Origin: Dactylosporangium fulvum
GTDB taxonomy: Bacteria; Actinomycetota; Actinomycetes; Mycobacteriales; Micromonosporaceae
DNA: 64,000 nt
Direction of reading: 5' to 3'
NCBI RefSeq assembly: GCF_025137375.1
Contig: NZ_CP073720.1
Location: 10,006,501-10,070,500, forward strand
This document shows, one piece after another, positions 36,308 through 46,487 of this stretch (positions are counted from its first letter, which is position 1; the number at the start of each line of letters is the position of its first letter). The position numbers were made by a program, and so were the translations under genes. A model generated the notes under the pieces. The model saw only the letters and a program-made list of their open reading frames with translations. It was not told the DNA's origin and did no database searches.

Positions 36308-36775
36308 TCACTCTCGGCGGAGTAGCCCGATCTCTTCGGCTGTGCGCGACGCGGAGTCCGAGAGGAAGCTCGCGATTGCGGTCAACTCTTTCGCGTCGTA
36401 GCGGTCGAGGAGTCTGTCGACGCTGTCCCGCACCGAGGACAGATGCGCCCAGGCCTCGTTCTCGCGATCGGGGACGAGCTCGATAATCACGCGCCGGCGG
36501 TCGCCTGGGTCCCTGACCCGCCGGACGAAGCCCGCCCGCTCAAGGCGATCGATGATTCCCGTCACGGCTCCCGTGGTGAGCCCGGTCAGCTCGGCGAGCT
36601 TGCCTGCAGTCACCGGTCCGGTTCGGCTGAGCAGATCGACGCAGCGCGAGTCGGTGGCGTTGAGGCCCAGCTTGTCCGCGACCGCCTGACTGAACAACAC
36701 GGCATACGCGGTGAAGGAACGCAGTCCCTCGTGCACCTGAGCGATCAGCTCCCGCCTAGCGGCTGACTTGGCCAT
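36308..36775 (-). CDS. MarR-family regulator
   Basis: A 155-residue winged-helix regulator. The HTH region reads TAGKLAELTGLTTGAVTGII, then DRLERAGFVRRVRDPGDRRR, the classic MarR wing with its Asp-Arg pair. The N-terminal helix (FSQAVADKLGLNATDSRCVD) and the C-terminal helices form the dimer. The gene's own promoter has a CTTAG-N4-CTAAG palindrome, and the same palindrome precedes the MFS pump at 38.9 kb. It therefore probably represses both. Ligand unknown. Confidence 0.9.
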   Translation of the reverse strand: MAKSAARRELIAQVHEGLRSFTAYAVLFSQAVADKLGLNATDSRCVDLLSRTGPVTAGKLAELTGLTTGAVTGIIDRLERAGFVRRVRDPGDRRRVIIELVPDRENEAWAHLSSVRDSVDRLLDRYDAKELTAIASFLSDSASRTAEEIGLLRRE

Positions 36776-36783
36776 ACATAAGT

Positions 36784-36797
36784 CTTAGCAGACTAAG
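36784..36797. promoter_or_regulatory. MarR operator CTTAG-N4-CTAAG
   Basis: A perfect 5+5 inverted repeat spaced by CAGA, 9 bases upstream of the MarR start. The same repeat with spacer TACA precedes the MFS gene. Confidence 0.65.
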
Positions 36798-36945
36798 GAA
36801 ACGGAGCTGACCGTGGCCCGGAGGCGGGCGAAGTTGCCGTGGGCGAGCGCCCGCAGGAGATCCTGACCCGGCAAGCCGGTGGCGACAGGCGACGGTGTTT
36901 CGCAGAGACGTCCAGGGCGGGAAGGTATCCCAAAGCGGTCGGGCG

Positions 36946-37271
36946 TCAGCCTGTCGGCAGCGATGCGGGCCAGGGTCCAGCACTGGTCCTCACCGCCGCC
37001 GGCCCCGCGTCCAGCACCGCCTGCAGCTCATCGAGCTGCGCGTCGGTGAACTTGCATGTCGCACCACCAGGGCCCTTCGAGGCCAGCGCCTGCACACCCC
37101 CGGCGTTGAACGCACGACGCCACCGGCTCACCGACATCTGCGACACCCGCAACCGCCGCGCGACCTCGACGTTCCCGCACCCCGCACGAACATCTCAGCC
37201 GCGGCGAAACGCACCCGCTCCCGCCTGACCCGCTCCGCAGCGGTCAACCCACCACTATCAGGATACCTCAT
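36946..37271 (-). pseudogene. IS630-family transposase N-terminal remnant
   Basis: The minus strand reads MRYPDSGGLTAAERVRRERV then RFAAAEMF, shifts frame near 37175, and continues as VSRWRRAFNAGGVQALASKG and LDELQAVLDAGPAA. These are the HTH parts at the start of IS630-type transposases. The DDE catalytic half is absent. Frameshifted and truncated. Confidence 0.65.
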
Positions 37272-37459
37272 CCACCAGCCGTAACCGCCCAGAGCCGAAC
37301 ACGACTCCACCCACAACGGATGACTAAACCCCAGCCCTCAAAGATCTCTAGTGCACGAACGTAGCCCTCGTGCGGCGGATCGGACGGCCGGGCAGCCGGT
37401 GGGTTGGGACGTCCCGGTCCGCAACCGGCGTCGTGTGGAAGGCGACCGATGCCACCCGC

Positions 37460-38869
37460 CTACGTCGCAGCGACCGTGGGGGTGGCGTCAACCTCAGGGA
37501 CGGCGTGCCGAGGCAGCAGCAGGCTGAGCGGACTGGCCAATGCCGCGAGTCCTGCCGCCCAGCACAGGCTGACACTGGCGGCGTGGGTGGAGCCGGAGGC
37601 AGTGGAAAGTTCGCTGAAGAAGACCGCGCCGAGCATGGCAACGCCTGCTGCGGAGCCAATCTGGAGTGCCGTGTTTACCACACCGGAGGCGGTGCCCGCG
37701 TGGTCCTGCGCGACGCCGGACAGCGTAAGGGTGACGAGCGTTGCCGACACCAGTGCGAGACCGACTCCGGCGCCGATCAGAGGCGGCGCCAGATGCCAGG
37801 CGTGCAGATCTTTGCCGCGTGTAAGCACCGTGTGCGCCAACCACAGCAGGCTGGCTGCCTCTACCAGCACTCCGAGAGTCACGATCAGCCGCCCGAGGCG
37901 GGGGACAGCCCGACCGGCCGCGCCCGAGCCGATGACGACGCCGAACGCGAAGGGCACGAAACTCAAGCCGGTGCGCATGGGGTCGAAACCCAGACTGACC
38001 TGCAGGTGGAGCGTCAACACGAAGAAGAAGCTCGTCGACGCGAAGAACACCAAGGCTACGGTAAGGCCCGCGAACACGGAACGTTCGCGGAGCATGCCCG
38101 GATCAACCAACGCCGAGTCGCGATGCCTACTCTCGTACACCCAGAACGCTCCGAATAGCGGTGCCGCGGCGGCCATCACCGCAAAGCTCCACACCGGCCA
38201 GCCCAGCTCTCGACCTTGGATCAGCGGGTAGATCAGCGCAAGCAGGCCGAGCGTCACCAGCGTCGCACCGACCGCGTCGAGCCTTGGCCGGCGCTCTGCC
38301 CTCGACTCCACCATCAGCGCGGCCGCGCCGACGATGGCCAGCACCCCGACCGGAAGGTTGACTAGGAAGATTGTTCGCCATCCCCAACCAAACAGGTCAA
38401 CGTCGGTCAGCGACCCCCCGACGAGTGGACCAGTCACGCCGCCGAGCGCCAGCACGGCGCCGTACAGGCCGAACGCCCGCGGGCGTTCCTCTGTGCGGAA
38501 CCCGACCTGAATGAACGTGAGCAGCTGCGGAACCATGATCGCCGCAGCGGCGCCCTGCAACAGGCGCCCGGTGACGAGCAGGGCGAGATTGGGCGCCACG
38601 CCCGAGACGGCGGAGGCGAGGGTGAATCCGGCGATCCCGAGCAGGAACATCCTTTTCCGGCCGTAGATGTCGCCAAGTCGACCGCCGGTGATCAGCACCA
38701 GCGCGAACGCCAGCATGTAGCCGGCGGCGATCCATTGCAGCGCGGCGCCGCTGGCGCCGAAATCCTCCTGGATGGACGGCAGCGCCACGGTCACGATCGT
38801 GGCGTCGAGAAGATCCATGTACGCCGCCAAGAGCATGACGGCCAGGGCTACCCAGCGCTTCGAGGACAC
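37460..38869 (-). CDS. MFS drug exporter, DHA2 (14-TM) family
   Basis: A 469-residue polytopic exporter with about 14 helices. Motif D1 is YMDLLDATIVTVALP, motif A is GGRLGDIYGRKRMF, and motif C-like AVLALGGVTGPLVGGSL follows. Such pumps use the proton gradient to expel drugs. I chose the GTG at 38869 because GGGAG lies six bases before it; a TTG at 38893 would lie inside the operator region. The MarR-type palindrome at 38902-38915 lies just upstream. No frameshift or loss is seen. Confidence 0.9.
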   Translation of the reverse strand: MSSKRWVALAVMLLAAYMDLLDATIVTVALPSIQEDFGASGAALQWIAAGYMLAFALVLITGGRLGDIYGRKRMFLLGIAGFTLASAVSGVAPNLALLVTGRLLQGAAAAIMVPQLLTFIQVGFRTEERPRAFGLYGAVLALGGVTGPLVGGSLTDVDLFGWGWRTIFLVNLPVGVLAIVGAAALMVESRAERRPRLDAVGATLVTLGLLALIYPLIQGRELGWPVWSFAVMAAAAPLFGAFWVYESRHRDSALVDPGMLRERSVFAGLTVALVFFASTSFFFVLTLHLQVSLGFDPMRTGLSFVPFAFGVVIGSGAAGRAVPRLGRLIVTLGVLVEAASLLWLAHTVLTRGKDLHAWHLAPPLIGAGVGLALVSATLVTLTLSGVAQDHAGTASGVVNTALQIGSAAGVAMLGAVFFSELSTASGSTHAASVSLCWAAGLAALASPLSLLLPRHAVPEVDATPTVAAT

Positions 38870-38901
38870 ACCAAACTCCCTTAGCTCAGTCAACTAAATA
38901 T

Positions 38902-38915
38902 CTTAGTACACTAAG
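38902..38915. promoter_or_regulatory. MarR-type operator before the MFS gene
   Basis: CTTAG-TACA-CTAAG, the same palindrome as at 36784-36797. A looser half-site CTTAG lies at 38880-38884. The MarR product of 36.3 kb is the likely binder. Confidence 0.65.
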
Positions 38916-38953
38916 GGATTGGTTGGATCGCCGTCAAGCGAACGGACGGCGCC

Positions 38954-39217
38954 TCACTGTGGGGGCGCCGCGATCACTATGGCGCTCATCGCGCTGACGA
39001 GCCCGGCGTCCAGGTTCGACAGACTTTCGCAGCGCCAGGCCCCGGGGCGTCCTGATACGCCGGCAAGCCGCACTCCGTTGTCGCTGGGCCACCACCCGCC
39101 GACGCAGTAGCAGCGGCGGAGTTCCTTCCAGTTGTTCTTGGGGTGCTTGCGGCGGATCCAGGACCAGACGTGCTTCCATGCGAAAGCGCGTAGGTATCCG
39201 AAGGTCACCGAGGACAC
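38954..39217 (-). pseudogene. Group II intron maturase C-terminal remnant
   Basis: About 87 residues starting VTFGYLRAFAWKHVWSWIRR, then KHPKNNWKELRRCY and GGWWPSD. This matches the C-terminal part of actinobacterial group II intron reverse transcriptase/maturases (a YLRAFxWxRVxxWLRRKHP pattern and a GGWWP block). The reverse transcriptase core is missing, and the residues after WWPSD no longer fit, so the frame is probably lost. Intron RNA domains were not recognised. Confidence 0.55.
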
Positions 39218-39583
39218 TCCCAGCCGGTTTTAGACACAGGCTCTATAGCCGTCAGTCCAGAACATCGAGTTCGCATGGGCTCTCCCGGACCGCTCGAGCG
39301 TCACGATGGTGAGATGACCACGCTCGTCGGTCGCCTCCGGTCCCGTCCCCTTTGAGCGCGGCCACGAGCCGGACCTCACACCGCCGAGCGGGCCGCTCCG
39401 CCCGATCACCGCGTGGTGTCACGGCGAGCGGCGGATCCGCGGAGCACCCAGGCGGCAGCCTGCTGCTGCAGTCGCCTTCGAGGCCAGTTGGGACCAATCA
39501 GGTCGGCGCAACAGCCTGTCACCTTGATTCAGGTGTCGCGGCCCATCGTTCGCTGGTTGACGCCCTCACAGGGTTCGTGGAAA
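39218..39583. other. Intergenic, no gene seen
   Basis: About 365 bases between the maturase remnant and the SDR-MarR-VOC operon. No recognisable product. The operon promoter should lie towards the right end. Confidence 0.4.
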
Positions 39584-39607
39584 CTATCTGTCTGCGCAGA
39601 CAGATAG
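39584..39607. promoter_or_regulatory. Perfect 24-bp palindrome, probable MarR operator
   Basis: Perfect inverted repeat with half-site CTATCTGTCTGC, ending five bases before the SDR start codon. It is well placed for repression of the SDR-MarR-VOC operon, most simply by its own MarR protein. Confidence 0.75.
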
Positions 39608-39612
39608 ACGGG

Positions 39613-40386
39613 ATGGATCACGTGGATGACCTCGACGGCAAGACCCTGCTGGTGACCGGCGCTACCGCCAATATCGGAGCCCTCATCGCGGCTGCGTTGA
39701 CCAAACGGGGCGCAAGGGTGTTCGCACCGACGCGTTCACCCGAACGGCTGGCCTCCCTGGCCACCTACATCGAGCAAGAGGGCGGCGCCGCGGCGCGCTC
39801 GCGCCTGATCGGCGTGCCGGCAAACCTCGTCGACGATGCCGCTGACCTTGCCCGGCTCGTAAAAGACAAGGGTGGCCGGCTACACGGCGTCGTCGCCTCG
39901 ATCGGCGATTTCGTGGTGGCCGACTCGGTCCTCACGGCGACAACGTCGGACCTACGCCGCGCACTAGACGGCTACGTCACGACACACCATGCGATCGCAC
40001 GGGCGTTTGTTCCCTTGATCAAGGAGTCTGGCGGCACGTACCTCTTCGCCCAAGGCCCGCTGGCTTTCGATATCTATCCTCATCTCGGTACAGACCTCAT
40101 CTCGATCGCCACGGCAGCTCAGCACATGCTCTTCAAAGTCGTGGCCGAAGAGGTGCGGAACACCACAGCCACCGTCATCGAGATGGTCGTGCACGCGTTC
40201 ATCCGCGATCGGGAGACCCAACCAGGAAGCGAGGTTCCGGCAGAGGCGATCGGGCCCTTCGCCCTCGACCTACTGTTCGGCACGGATGCGCTCCGCCGCA
40301 ACGGCGACTCCGTCCACCTCACCACGGACGGCGTTGCGGGCGGCGGCTCTGACCGGACGGCTGCCCACGACCCCGCCCGCGGTTGA
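39613..40386 (+). CDS. SDR-type oxidoreductase
   Basis: A 257-residue Rossmann protein. The nucleotide site is VTGATANIGALIA, a variant of TGxxxGxG in which the second Gly of the usual pattern is Ala or Asn. The expected YxxxK is not clear: the region TYLFAQGPLAFDIYPHLGTD has a tyrosine but no matching lysine four residues on. It may therefore be an atypical, NmrA-like or inactive SDR. The ATG at 39613 follows the palindrome. The MarR gene begins at the stop codon. Confidence 0.75.
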   Translation: MDHVDDLDGKTLLVTGATANIGALIAAALTKRGARVFAPTRSPERLASLATYIEQEGGAAARSRLIGVPANLVDDAADLARLVKDKGGRLHGVVASIGDFVVADSVLTATTSDLRRALDGYVTTHHAIARAFVPLIKESGGTYLFAQGPLAFDIYPHLGTDLISIATAAQHMLFKVVAEEVRNTTATVIEMVVHAFIRDRETQPGSEVPAEAIGPFALDLLFGTDALRRNGDSVHLTTDGVAGGGSDRTAAHDPARG

Positions 40387-40391
40387 GTTTG

Positions 40392-40871
40392 ATGGACCCC
40401 AAAGAACGCACTCGATCAACGGACCCGGACCGTCTGGATCCGTTGGACAATTCGGCGTGGAGCGGCCTGCTTCGGGCCCAAGCCGCCCTGTCACGCGAAC
40501 TGGAACGCCGCCTGATGGAAACGCATCAGATGCCACTGTCCACCTATGAGGTGCTGCTCAGACTCGCCTGGGCAAAGGAGGGCATCCGGATGACCGATCT
40601 CGCGCACCAGGTGAACTTCACATCCGGCGGACTGACTCGCCTCGTCGACAGACTTGAGCGCCAAGGTTGGATCACCCGCACCCGAAGTGCAACCGACCTG
40701 CGCGGCTTCACCGCCACCATCACATCCGCAGGGCGCAAAGCCCTGAAGCGCGCCAACCGCCAGCACCTCGCCGACGTCCGCGAGCTTTTTCTCGACAAGC
40801 TGTCCATTGAGGACATCGCCGCGCTCGCAGCTATCTGGAAACGGCTTGGAGCCGATCCGCCACCGTCCTAG
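40392..40871 (+). CDS. MarR-family regulator
   Basis: A 159-residue winged-helix repressor: YEVLLRLAWAKEGIRMTDLA, VNFTSGGLTRLVDRLERQGW and ITRTRSATDLRGFTATITSA. The last block is the wing, with its Asp-Leu-Arg-Gly instead of the usual DRR. The ATG at 40392 is chosen; a TTG at 40383 overlapping the SDR stop is possible. It probably binds the palindrome at 39584-39607. Confidence 0.88.
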   Translation: MDPKERTRSTDPDRLDPLDNSAWSGLLRAQAALSRELERRLMETHQMPLSTYEVLLRLAWAKEGIRMTDLAHQVNFTSGGLTRLVDRLERQGWITRTRSATDLRGFTATITSAGRKALKRANRQHLADVRELFLDKLSIEDIAALAAIWKRLGADPPPS

Positions 40872-41016
40872 TCATGCCAGGATGCGAGGAACGCGCCAGC
40901 GAAGCGGGCACACCCGAGAAGGACTCTGGACACGATTACAAATGGTGCGCCCCCAAGGGGTTGTGCCCGCCGCACCGCGCAAACCCAGCAAGGACTTGCC
41001 AGAAAGGATTCTTGAC

Positions 41017-41493
41017 ATGGACCAACGCGTGAGCGTTATCACTCTGGGCGTTGCCGATGTCCGCCGCTCCCAGAGGTTCTATGAGGCCCTCGGCTGGCGC
41101 CTCGATGACGGCGTAGACGACGCGACTGACCAGATCGCATTCTTCCAGGCGGGAGGGCTGATCGTCTCGTTGTGGGACCGCGCCAGACTGGCGGCGGACG
41201 GTATGGTCCCCGATCGAGGTAGCTGGGCTGGCGTAACGCTGGGATACAGCGTCGTCTCCCCCGAGGAGGTCGATCACGTGCTGGGCGAGGCACAGGCCGC
41301 GGGAGGCACGATCACCCGCCCCGCCAAACAGATGTTCTGGGGTGGTTACTCGGGAGTGTTCGCAGACCCCGATGGCCACCCGTGGGAGATCCTCCACAAC
41401 CCGGAGTGGACGTTACACAACGACGGATCCGTATCGCTGCAGAGGCCCGGACAACAACAAGGACCGGGCCCGCGATTGACGCCCGTTGTATGA
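41017..41493 (+). CDS. VOC (glyoxalase-like) protein
   Basis: A 158-residue protein of the vicinal oxygen chelate fold: VSVITLGVADVRRSQRFYEA, LGWRLDDG, then FQAGGLIVSLWDR in the first half, and WAGVTLGYSVVSPEEVDHVL, FWGGYSGVFADPDGHPWEIL in the second. Members bind or modify electrophiles and antibiotics; metal ligands are plausible (His in ADPDGHPWE, Glu in WEI) but incomplete. RBS AGAAAGGA precedes the ATG at 41017. Probably part of the SDR-MarR unit. Confidence 0.85.
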   Translation: MDQRVSVITLGVADVRRSQRFYEALGWRLDDGVDDATDQIAFFQAGGLIVSLWDRARLAADGMVPDRGSWAGVTLGYSVVSPEEVDHVLGEAQAAGGTITRPAKQMFWGGYSGVFADPDGHPWEILHNPEWTLHNDGSVSLQRPGQQQGPGPRLTPVV

Positions 41494-41664
41494 ATAGCGG
41501 CAGTGGTCCTGACAAGGCAGCATGGACCAAAGCCAAGACCTGTTGTCACAACGAATAGATTTCCCCATTGCGCAGACAGCGACGCGGTCCACCCGATAGA
41601 ACTTTCGACGGCGCTGTTGCGTTGTGGGATCGGCGGACGCGGTTGGCCCGTGTCGGGTCCGCGG

Positions 41665-41790
41665 TCAGATCGCTTGGGCGAGTTCGGTGAACGTAACGGC
41701 GACCAGAGCGGGCGGGGCATCGACGGCGAGTTCGTAGTGTCCGCGGCGGAGGTTCTGCATGAACGCGTGTCCGGCGACGATCACTTGTGC
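41665..41790 (-). pseudogene. IS6-type transposase end fragment
   Basis: The minus strand ends in VIVAGHAFMQNLRRGHYELA, then ALVAVTFTELAQAI and a stop. This resembles the C-terminal end of IS6-family transposases. Only about 40 residues remain. Its left junction lies at the 3' end of the membrane protein gene at 41781. Family assignment is moderate. Confidence 0.45.
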
Positions 41791-42635
41791 TGTGTTGTCG
41801 GTTCGTAGTCCGCGCATCGACGCGCGGGGTGCGCGGTGGTCACGAGCCCGAGGGTGTACGCACTACAAATGGTGAGCAATGCGGGCATGATCGTCATCTG
41901 GTCAGCTACGTGTCCGGCCGTGGCGCCGATGATCTGAGGGTCGATGCCGAGCGCGGCAACCGGGTAGACGCCGAACACCACGAACGCCGAGCCGAGAACC
42001 AGCAGACCGTACACGGCGAACGCCAGCTCGCACGCCAGCACGCCACCGAGCGCCATCGTGAGCACCGCGCTGCGCCGGCGTCCCCGGCGGACCAACGCGA
42101 CAGCCACTGTGGACAGTGCGCCGGTCACCACCCACCAGCAACCGAGAGCGGCGGCCATGGGCCACGCGCTGGTCGCGTTGAGGAGCAGCACCAGCGGCAG
42201 AGCACCGACGGCGAGCCCCGTCGGCGCAAGCGCCGAGGTGAACGGCAGCCGCGCGTGCCCCGCCAGCCAGATCGCCCCCGCCGCGATCGGGAAGGCCCCT
42301 ACCGCCGAAACGATGCGCAAGGACTGGCCGGTGCTCGATGGGCCGGCGACGGCGGCGACAGCCGCGAACACCAACGCACAGAGCGCGAAGAAGGCGAGGT
42401 ATATGCCAGCGAAGGCCATGGGCGCGGCGACCAGGCCGGTGGTCGCGTTCAGGTGTGGGCGCATCCGCGCGTACGTAAGGGCCTGCCTCCGTTCGGCGAG
42501 CGCGCATCGGGCCACGTTGGCCAGGTCGCGGACCGGCCGTCGCGAATGGGTGAGCAGGTCGGCGATCTCCGGGCCGTACCGGTCTCGGACGGGGCGCGGG
42601 TAGAGGGCGAGGACCAGCCGGATGGCGCGGCTCAT
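41781..42635 (-). CDS. Membrane protein paired with a PadR regulator
   Basis: A 284-residue protein. The N-terminus is soluble (LYPRPVRDRYGPEIADLLTH), then six to eight hydrophobic helices. The YPxxxRxRYGxEI motif is common in permease-like proteins encoded with PadR regulators. Its start overlaps the PadR stop by four bases. The C-terminal residues lie at the IS6 scar, so the natural end may be slightly altered. Function unknown. Confidence 0.7.
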   Translation of the reverse strand: MSRAIRLVLALYPRPVRDRYGPEIADLLTHSRRPVRDLANVARCALAERRQALTYARMRPHLNATTGLVAAPMAFAGIYLAFFALCALVFAAVAAVAGPSSTGQSLRIVSAVGAFPIAAGAIWLAGHARLPFTSALAPTGLAVGALPLVLLLNATSAWPMAAALGCWWVVTGALSTVAVALVRRGRRRSAVLTMALGGVLACELAFAVYGLLVLGSAFVVFGVYPVAALGIDPQIIGATAGHVADQMTIMPALLTICSAYTLGLVTTAHPARRCADYEPTTQHK

Positions 42636-42946
42636 GACAGGGCCAGCCGGCGCAGGCCGGTGCTGGCGACGGCCCGCATGCGCGCCAGTTCCGCCTGCAG
42701 TGCCGCCCGGCCGCTGTCGGTGAGCTGGTACGGCTTGCGGCGTTCCCGTTCCGGCAGCGCCTGGATGAATCCCTGCTCCTCCAGGCGGCGGATCGCGCCG
42801 TACAGCGTGCCGGGGCCGGGGCGCTCCTTGGTGAGGGCGGCGATGTCGTCCTGCATCGCGTATCCGTGCTTTGGACCGTCGGCCAGGCTGACAAGGATGA
42901 GCAACGCCGGTTCCGAGAACCGGCCGAACTCGGTAAGCCCGGACAT
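42632..42946 (-). CDS. PadR-family regulator
   Basis: A 104-residue winged-helix protein: FSEPALLILVSLADGPKHGY, AALTKERPGPGTLYGAIRRL and EEQGFIQALPERERRKPYQL. This is the classic PadR opening and recognition helix (GTLYGAIRRLEE). The ATG at 42946 is followed by the membrane protein gene in an ATGA overlap. An upstream inverted repeat (42961-42975) is the likely operator. Confidence 0.88.
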   Translation of the reverse strand: MSGLTEFGRFSEPALLILVSLADGPKHGYAMQDDIAALTKERPGPGTLYGAIRRLEEQGFIQALPERERRKPYQLTDSGRAALQAELARMRAVASTGLRRLALS

Positions 42947-42960
42947 GCCACCTCCGTTTA

Positions 42961-42975
42961 CTACGTGGGACGTAG
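42961..42975. promoter_or_regulatory. PadR operator candidate
   Basis: CTACGT-GGG-ACGTAG, 14 bases upstream of the PadR start. Confidence 0.6.
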
Positions 42976-43035
42976 CATCGCAGGACGGAGTACTGGCGTC
43001 AACCCATCGGTACCACGTCAGGGCGGGCGTTCGGG

Positions 43036-43785
43036 TCAGCCATTGCGCATGATGCGGTAGCCGAGCGCGGGCGACAGCCGCATGATCGTGCGCAGGAGTT
43101 TCACCTTGCCGATGTCGATCTCGTCGGAGCCGCGGCGGACGCCGTCGATCACCGCCGTCGCGGCTTGGTCCGCGCTGATCTTGTCGCGGCCGCGGCCGCG
43201 CGTCATGTCTGTGTCGACGAGCGCCATGACCGCGTCGATCACCCGCACGTGCGGGGCCGAGTCCTGGCACTGGTAGCGGAGTGCCCGAGTGAAGGCGCGC
43301 ACCCCGGCCTTGGTGGCGCAGTACACCGGTGCCGAGCGTTTGGGTGCCAGCGCCAGGCCGGTGGTGATGTTCACGATCGCGGCGGAAGGCTGCCGGCGTA
43401 GGTGGGGCAGCAGCCCGGCGGACAGCGCGATGACGGCGTTGAGATTGACGGCGACCTCGCGGCGTGCGGCCGACCGCAGGGCCTGCGGGTCGTCGCCCAG
43501 GAAGTCGGTGAGCGTCTGCACACCGGCGTTGTTGATCGCTAACGAGAGGGTGGGATGGCGGCCGGTGACCTCGTCGATGAAAGCGTCGACCGCGTCCGGG
43601 TCGGCGAGGTCGACGGCCCAGGGCGCCAGGTGGTCGCCGAGTTCGGCCTCGAGCGCCGCCAGGTGGCCGCGGTCGCGTCCGACGGCCACCACCTGCGCGC
43701 CACACGCGACCAACTGCCGGGTGAGCTCCCGGCCGATGCCACGCGTTGCGCCTGTGACAAGAATCGTTCTTCCAGTGAGGTTCAC
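43036..43785 (-). CDS. Short-chain dehydrogenase
   Basis: A 249-residue classical SDR. NAD(P) site TGATRGIGREL, acidic turn LAPWAVDLAD, structural motif NNAGVQ, catalytic Ser region IVNITTGLALAP and YCATKAG (Tyr and Lys, YxxxK). The GTG at 43785 has GGAG upstream and overlaps the stop of the AraC gene (GTGA). It is probably co-expressed with that regulator. Substrate unknown. Confidence 0.9.
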   Translation of the reverse strand: MNLTGRTILVTGATRGIGRELTRQLVACGAQVVAVGRDRGHLAALEAELGDHLAPWAVDLADPDAVDAFIDEVTGRHPTLSLAINNAGVQTLTDFLGDDPQALRSAARREVAVNLNAVIALSAGLLPHLRRQPSAAIVNITTGLALAPKRSAPVYCATKAGVRAFTRALRYQCQDSAPHVRVIDAVMALVDTDMTRGRGRDKISADQAATAVIDGVRRGSDEIDIGKVKLLRTIMRLSPALGYRIMRNG

Positions 43786-44738
43786 GTACCCATCTCCGTT
43801 TCTGACCGGCCGTACGGTGGCCGCTCGCACCTGCGGGCGAATGCCGATCGGTACGCCGCGGGCGTGATGGCGGTGCGGCGCCTGAATTCGCGGGTGAAGT
43901 GCGGCTGGTCGGCGTAGCCGCAGGCGAAGCCGACGATGCCGAGCGGGTGTTCGGTATTCATGAGGAGATCTGCGGCTGCTTCGGCACGCGCCGCGCCGTA
44001 CAGGTCGGTGAAGCCACCGGCCGTCAGCCGGCGCTGGAGGCTGCGGGTCGAAGTGCCCAGTTCGGCCGCCAGATCACCCAGCGTCCAGCGGCGGGCAAGG
44101 TTACCGGTGAGCAGGCGACGCGCCTGTGAAGCCACGTCGACGTCAGCGGCCAACCCGGTCGGGCGCACCGCCGGCGCGATCGACGACCATGCGAAACGCC
44201 ACAGCGCGGTGGCGTGAGCGGGCGGCGGGGCCGTGAAGACACCGTCGGTGAACACGACCCGCGCGTCCCGCGGATCAAGCGCGACCGTCAGCCCGTGCAC
44301 GCCGATCGCCCCCAGCAGAGCCGTCAGCAGGCCGAGGATCAGTGCGTCCTCGGCGGGCTCGGGCGGCGATCCGGGCGGTCCGACATGCTCGGCGATGAGG
44401 TGGGTCGCCCCGGCCTCGCGAACGACGACGCGGTGGCGCGAGTGGGTGAACCGCTCCAAGCGGCTCCATCGTTCGAAGAGATCGCGGGGGGTGCTGGCGA
44501 CCGTGAGCGCCGAGATGGCCGGATCGGGCGGCAACGTCGGCAGGGACAGGCCAACCCGCAGCAGCGGCAGCAGTCCGTGTGCCTCCGCTACGTCCGCCAG
44601 AAGCCGGCGCTTGGCGTCGAGCGGCACCAACGCGCCGTCCGACGCCGGTGCTGTCACCGCGATTCCGGCCTCGGCGAGGGCGCGTCGTACAGCCGCGACC
44701 AGCACCGCGCTCGCGAACTCGTCCACCGGCTCTCCCAC
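43782..44738 (-). CDS. AraC-family transcriptional regulator
   Basis: A 318-residue regulator with a long N-terminal ligand domain (Arabinose_bd-like, with LPLLRVGLSLPTLPPDPAIS) and a C-terminal pair of HTHs: WTLGDLAAELGTSTRSLQRR, HPLGIVGFACGYADQPHFTR and EFRRRTAITPAAYRSAF. GTG start at 44738. It is followed by the SDR and overlaps it, so it likely controls that gene. The ligand domain resembles that of OruR/FeaR-type regulators. Confidence 0.88.
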   Translation of the reverse strand: MGEPVDEFASAVLVAAVRRALAEAGIAVTAPASDGALVPLDAKRRLLADVAEAHGLLPLLRVGLSLPTLPPDPAISALTVASTPRDLFERWSRLERFTHSRHRVVVREAGATHLIAEHVGPPGSPPEPAEDALILGLLTALLGAIGVHGLTVALDPRDARVVFTDGVFTAPPPAHATALWRFAWSSIAPAVRPTGLAADVDVASQARRLLTGNLARRWTLGDLAAELGTSTRSLQRRLTAGGFTDLYGAARAEAAADLLMNTEHPLGIVGFACGYADQPHFTREFRRRTAITPAAYRSAFARRCERPPYGRSETEMGT

Positions 44739-44929
44739 TGCGATCCGATTCGTCAGGGGAACGGTATGTCGGCCGCGACCAGCCGTCTTGAACGATCACG
44801 CCAGGTGTGCAACTGACAGCGGCTCGTCCGCACGACTGGTCGATCCGGCAGGCCGGCTGGGACGAGCGCACATACAACGCGACGGGATGGAACTTCTCCG
44901 CCTCTGTGCAAGTCCGTGGCGACTGCAAC

Positions 44930-44963
44930 GCCGTCAGGCCCGCCCCTCCGCGGGCCTGACGGC
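44930..44963 (-). terminator. Strong terminator after the M1 peptidase
   Basis: A perfect 14-bp stem (GCCGTCAGGCCCGC and its complement) with a 6-nt loop, 30 bases past the stop at 44994. The 255-bp gap between the AraC gene and this peptidase holds nothing else that I can read. Confidence 0.8.
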
Positions 44964-44993
44964 GCTGGAGCCAGATCCGGTACGGCGCGCCGC

Positions 44994-46487
<1,494 letters not shown>

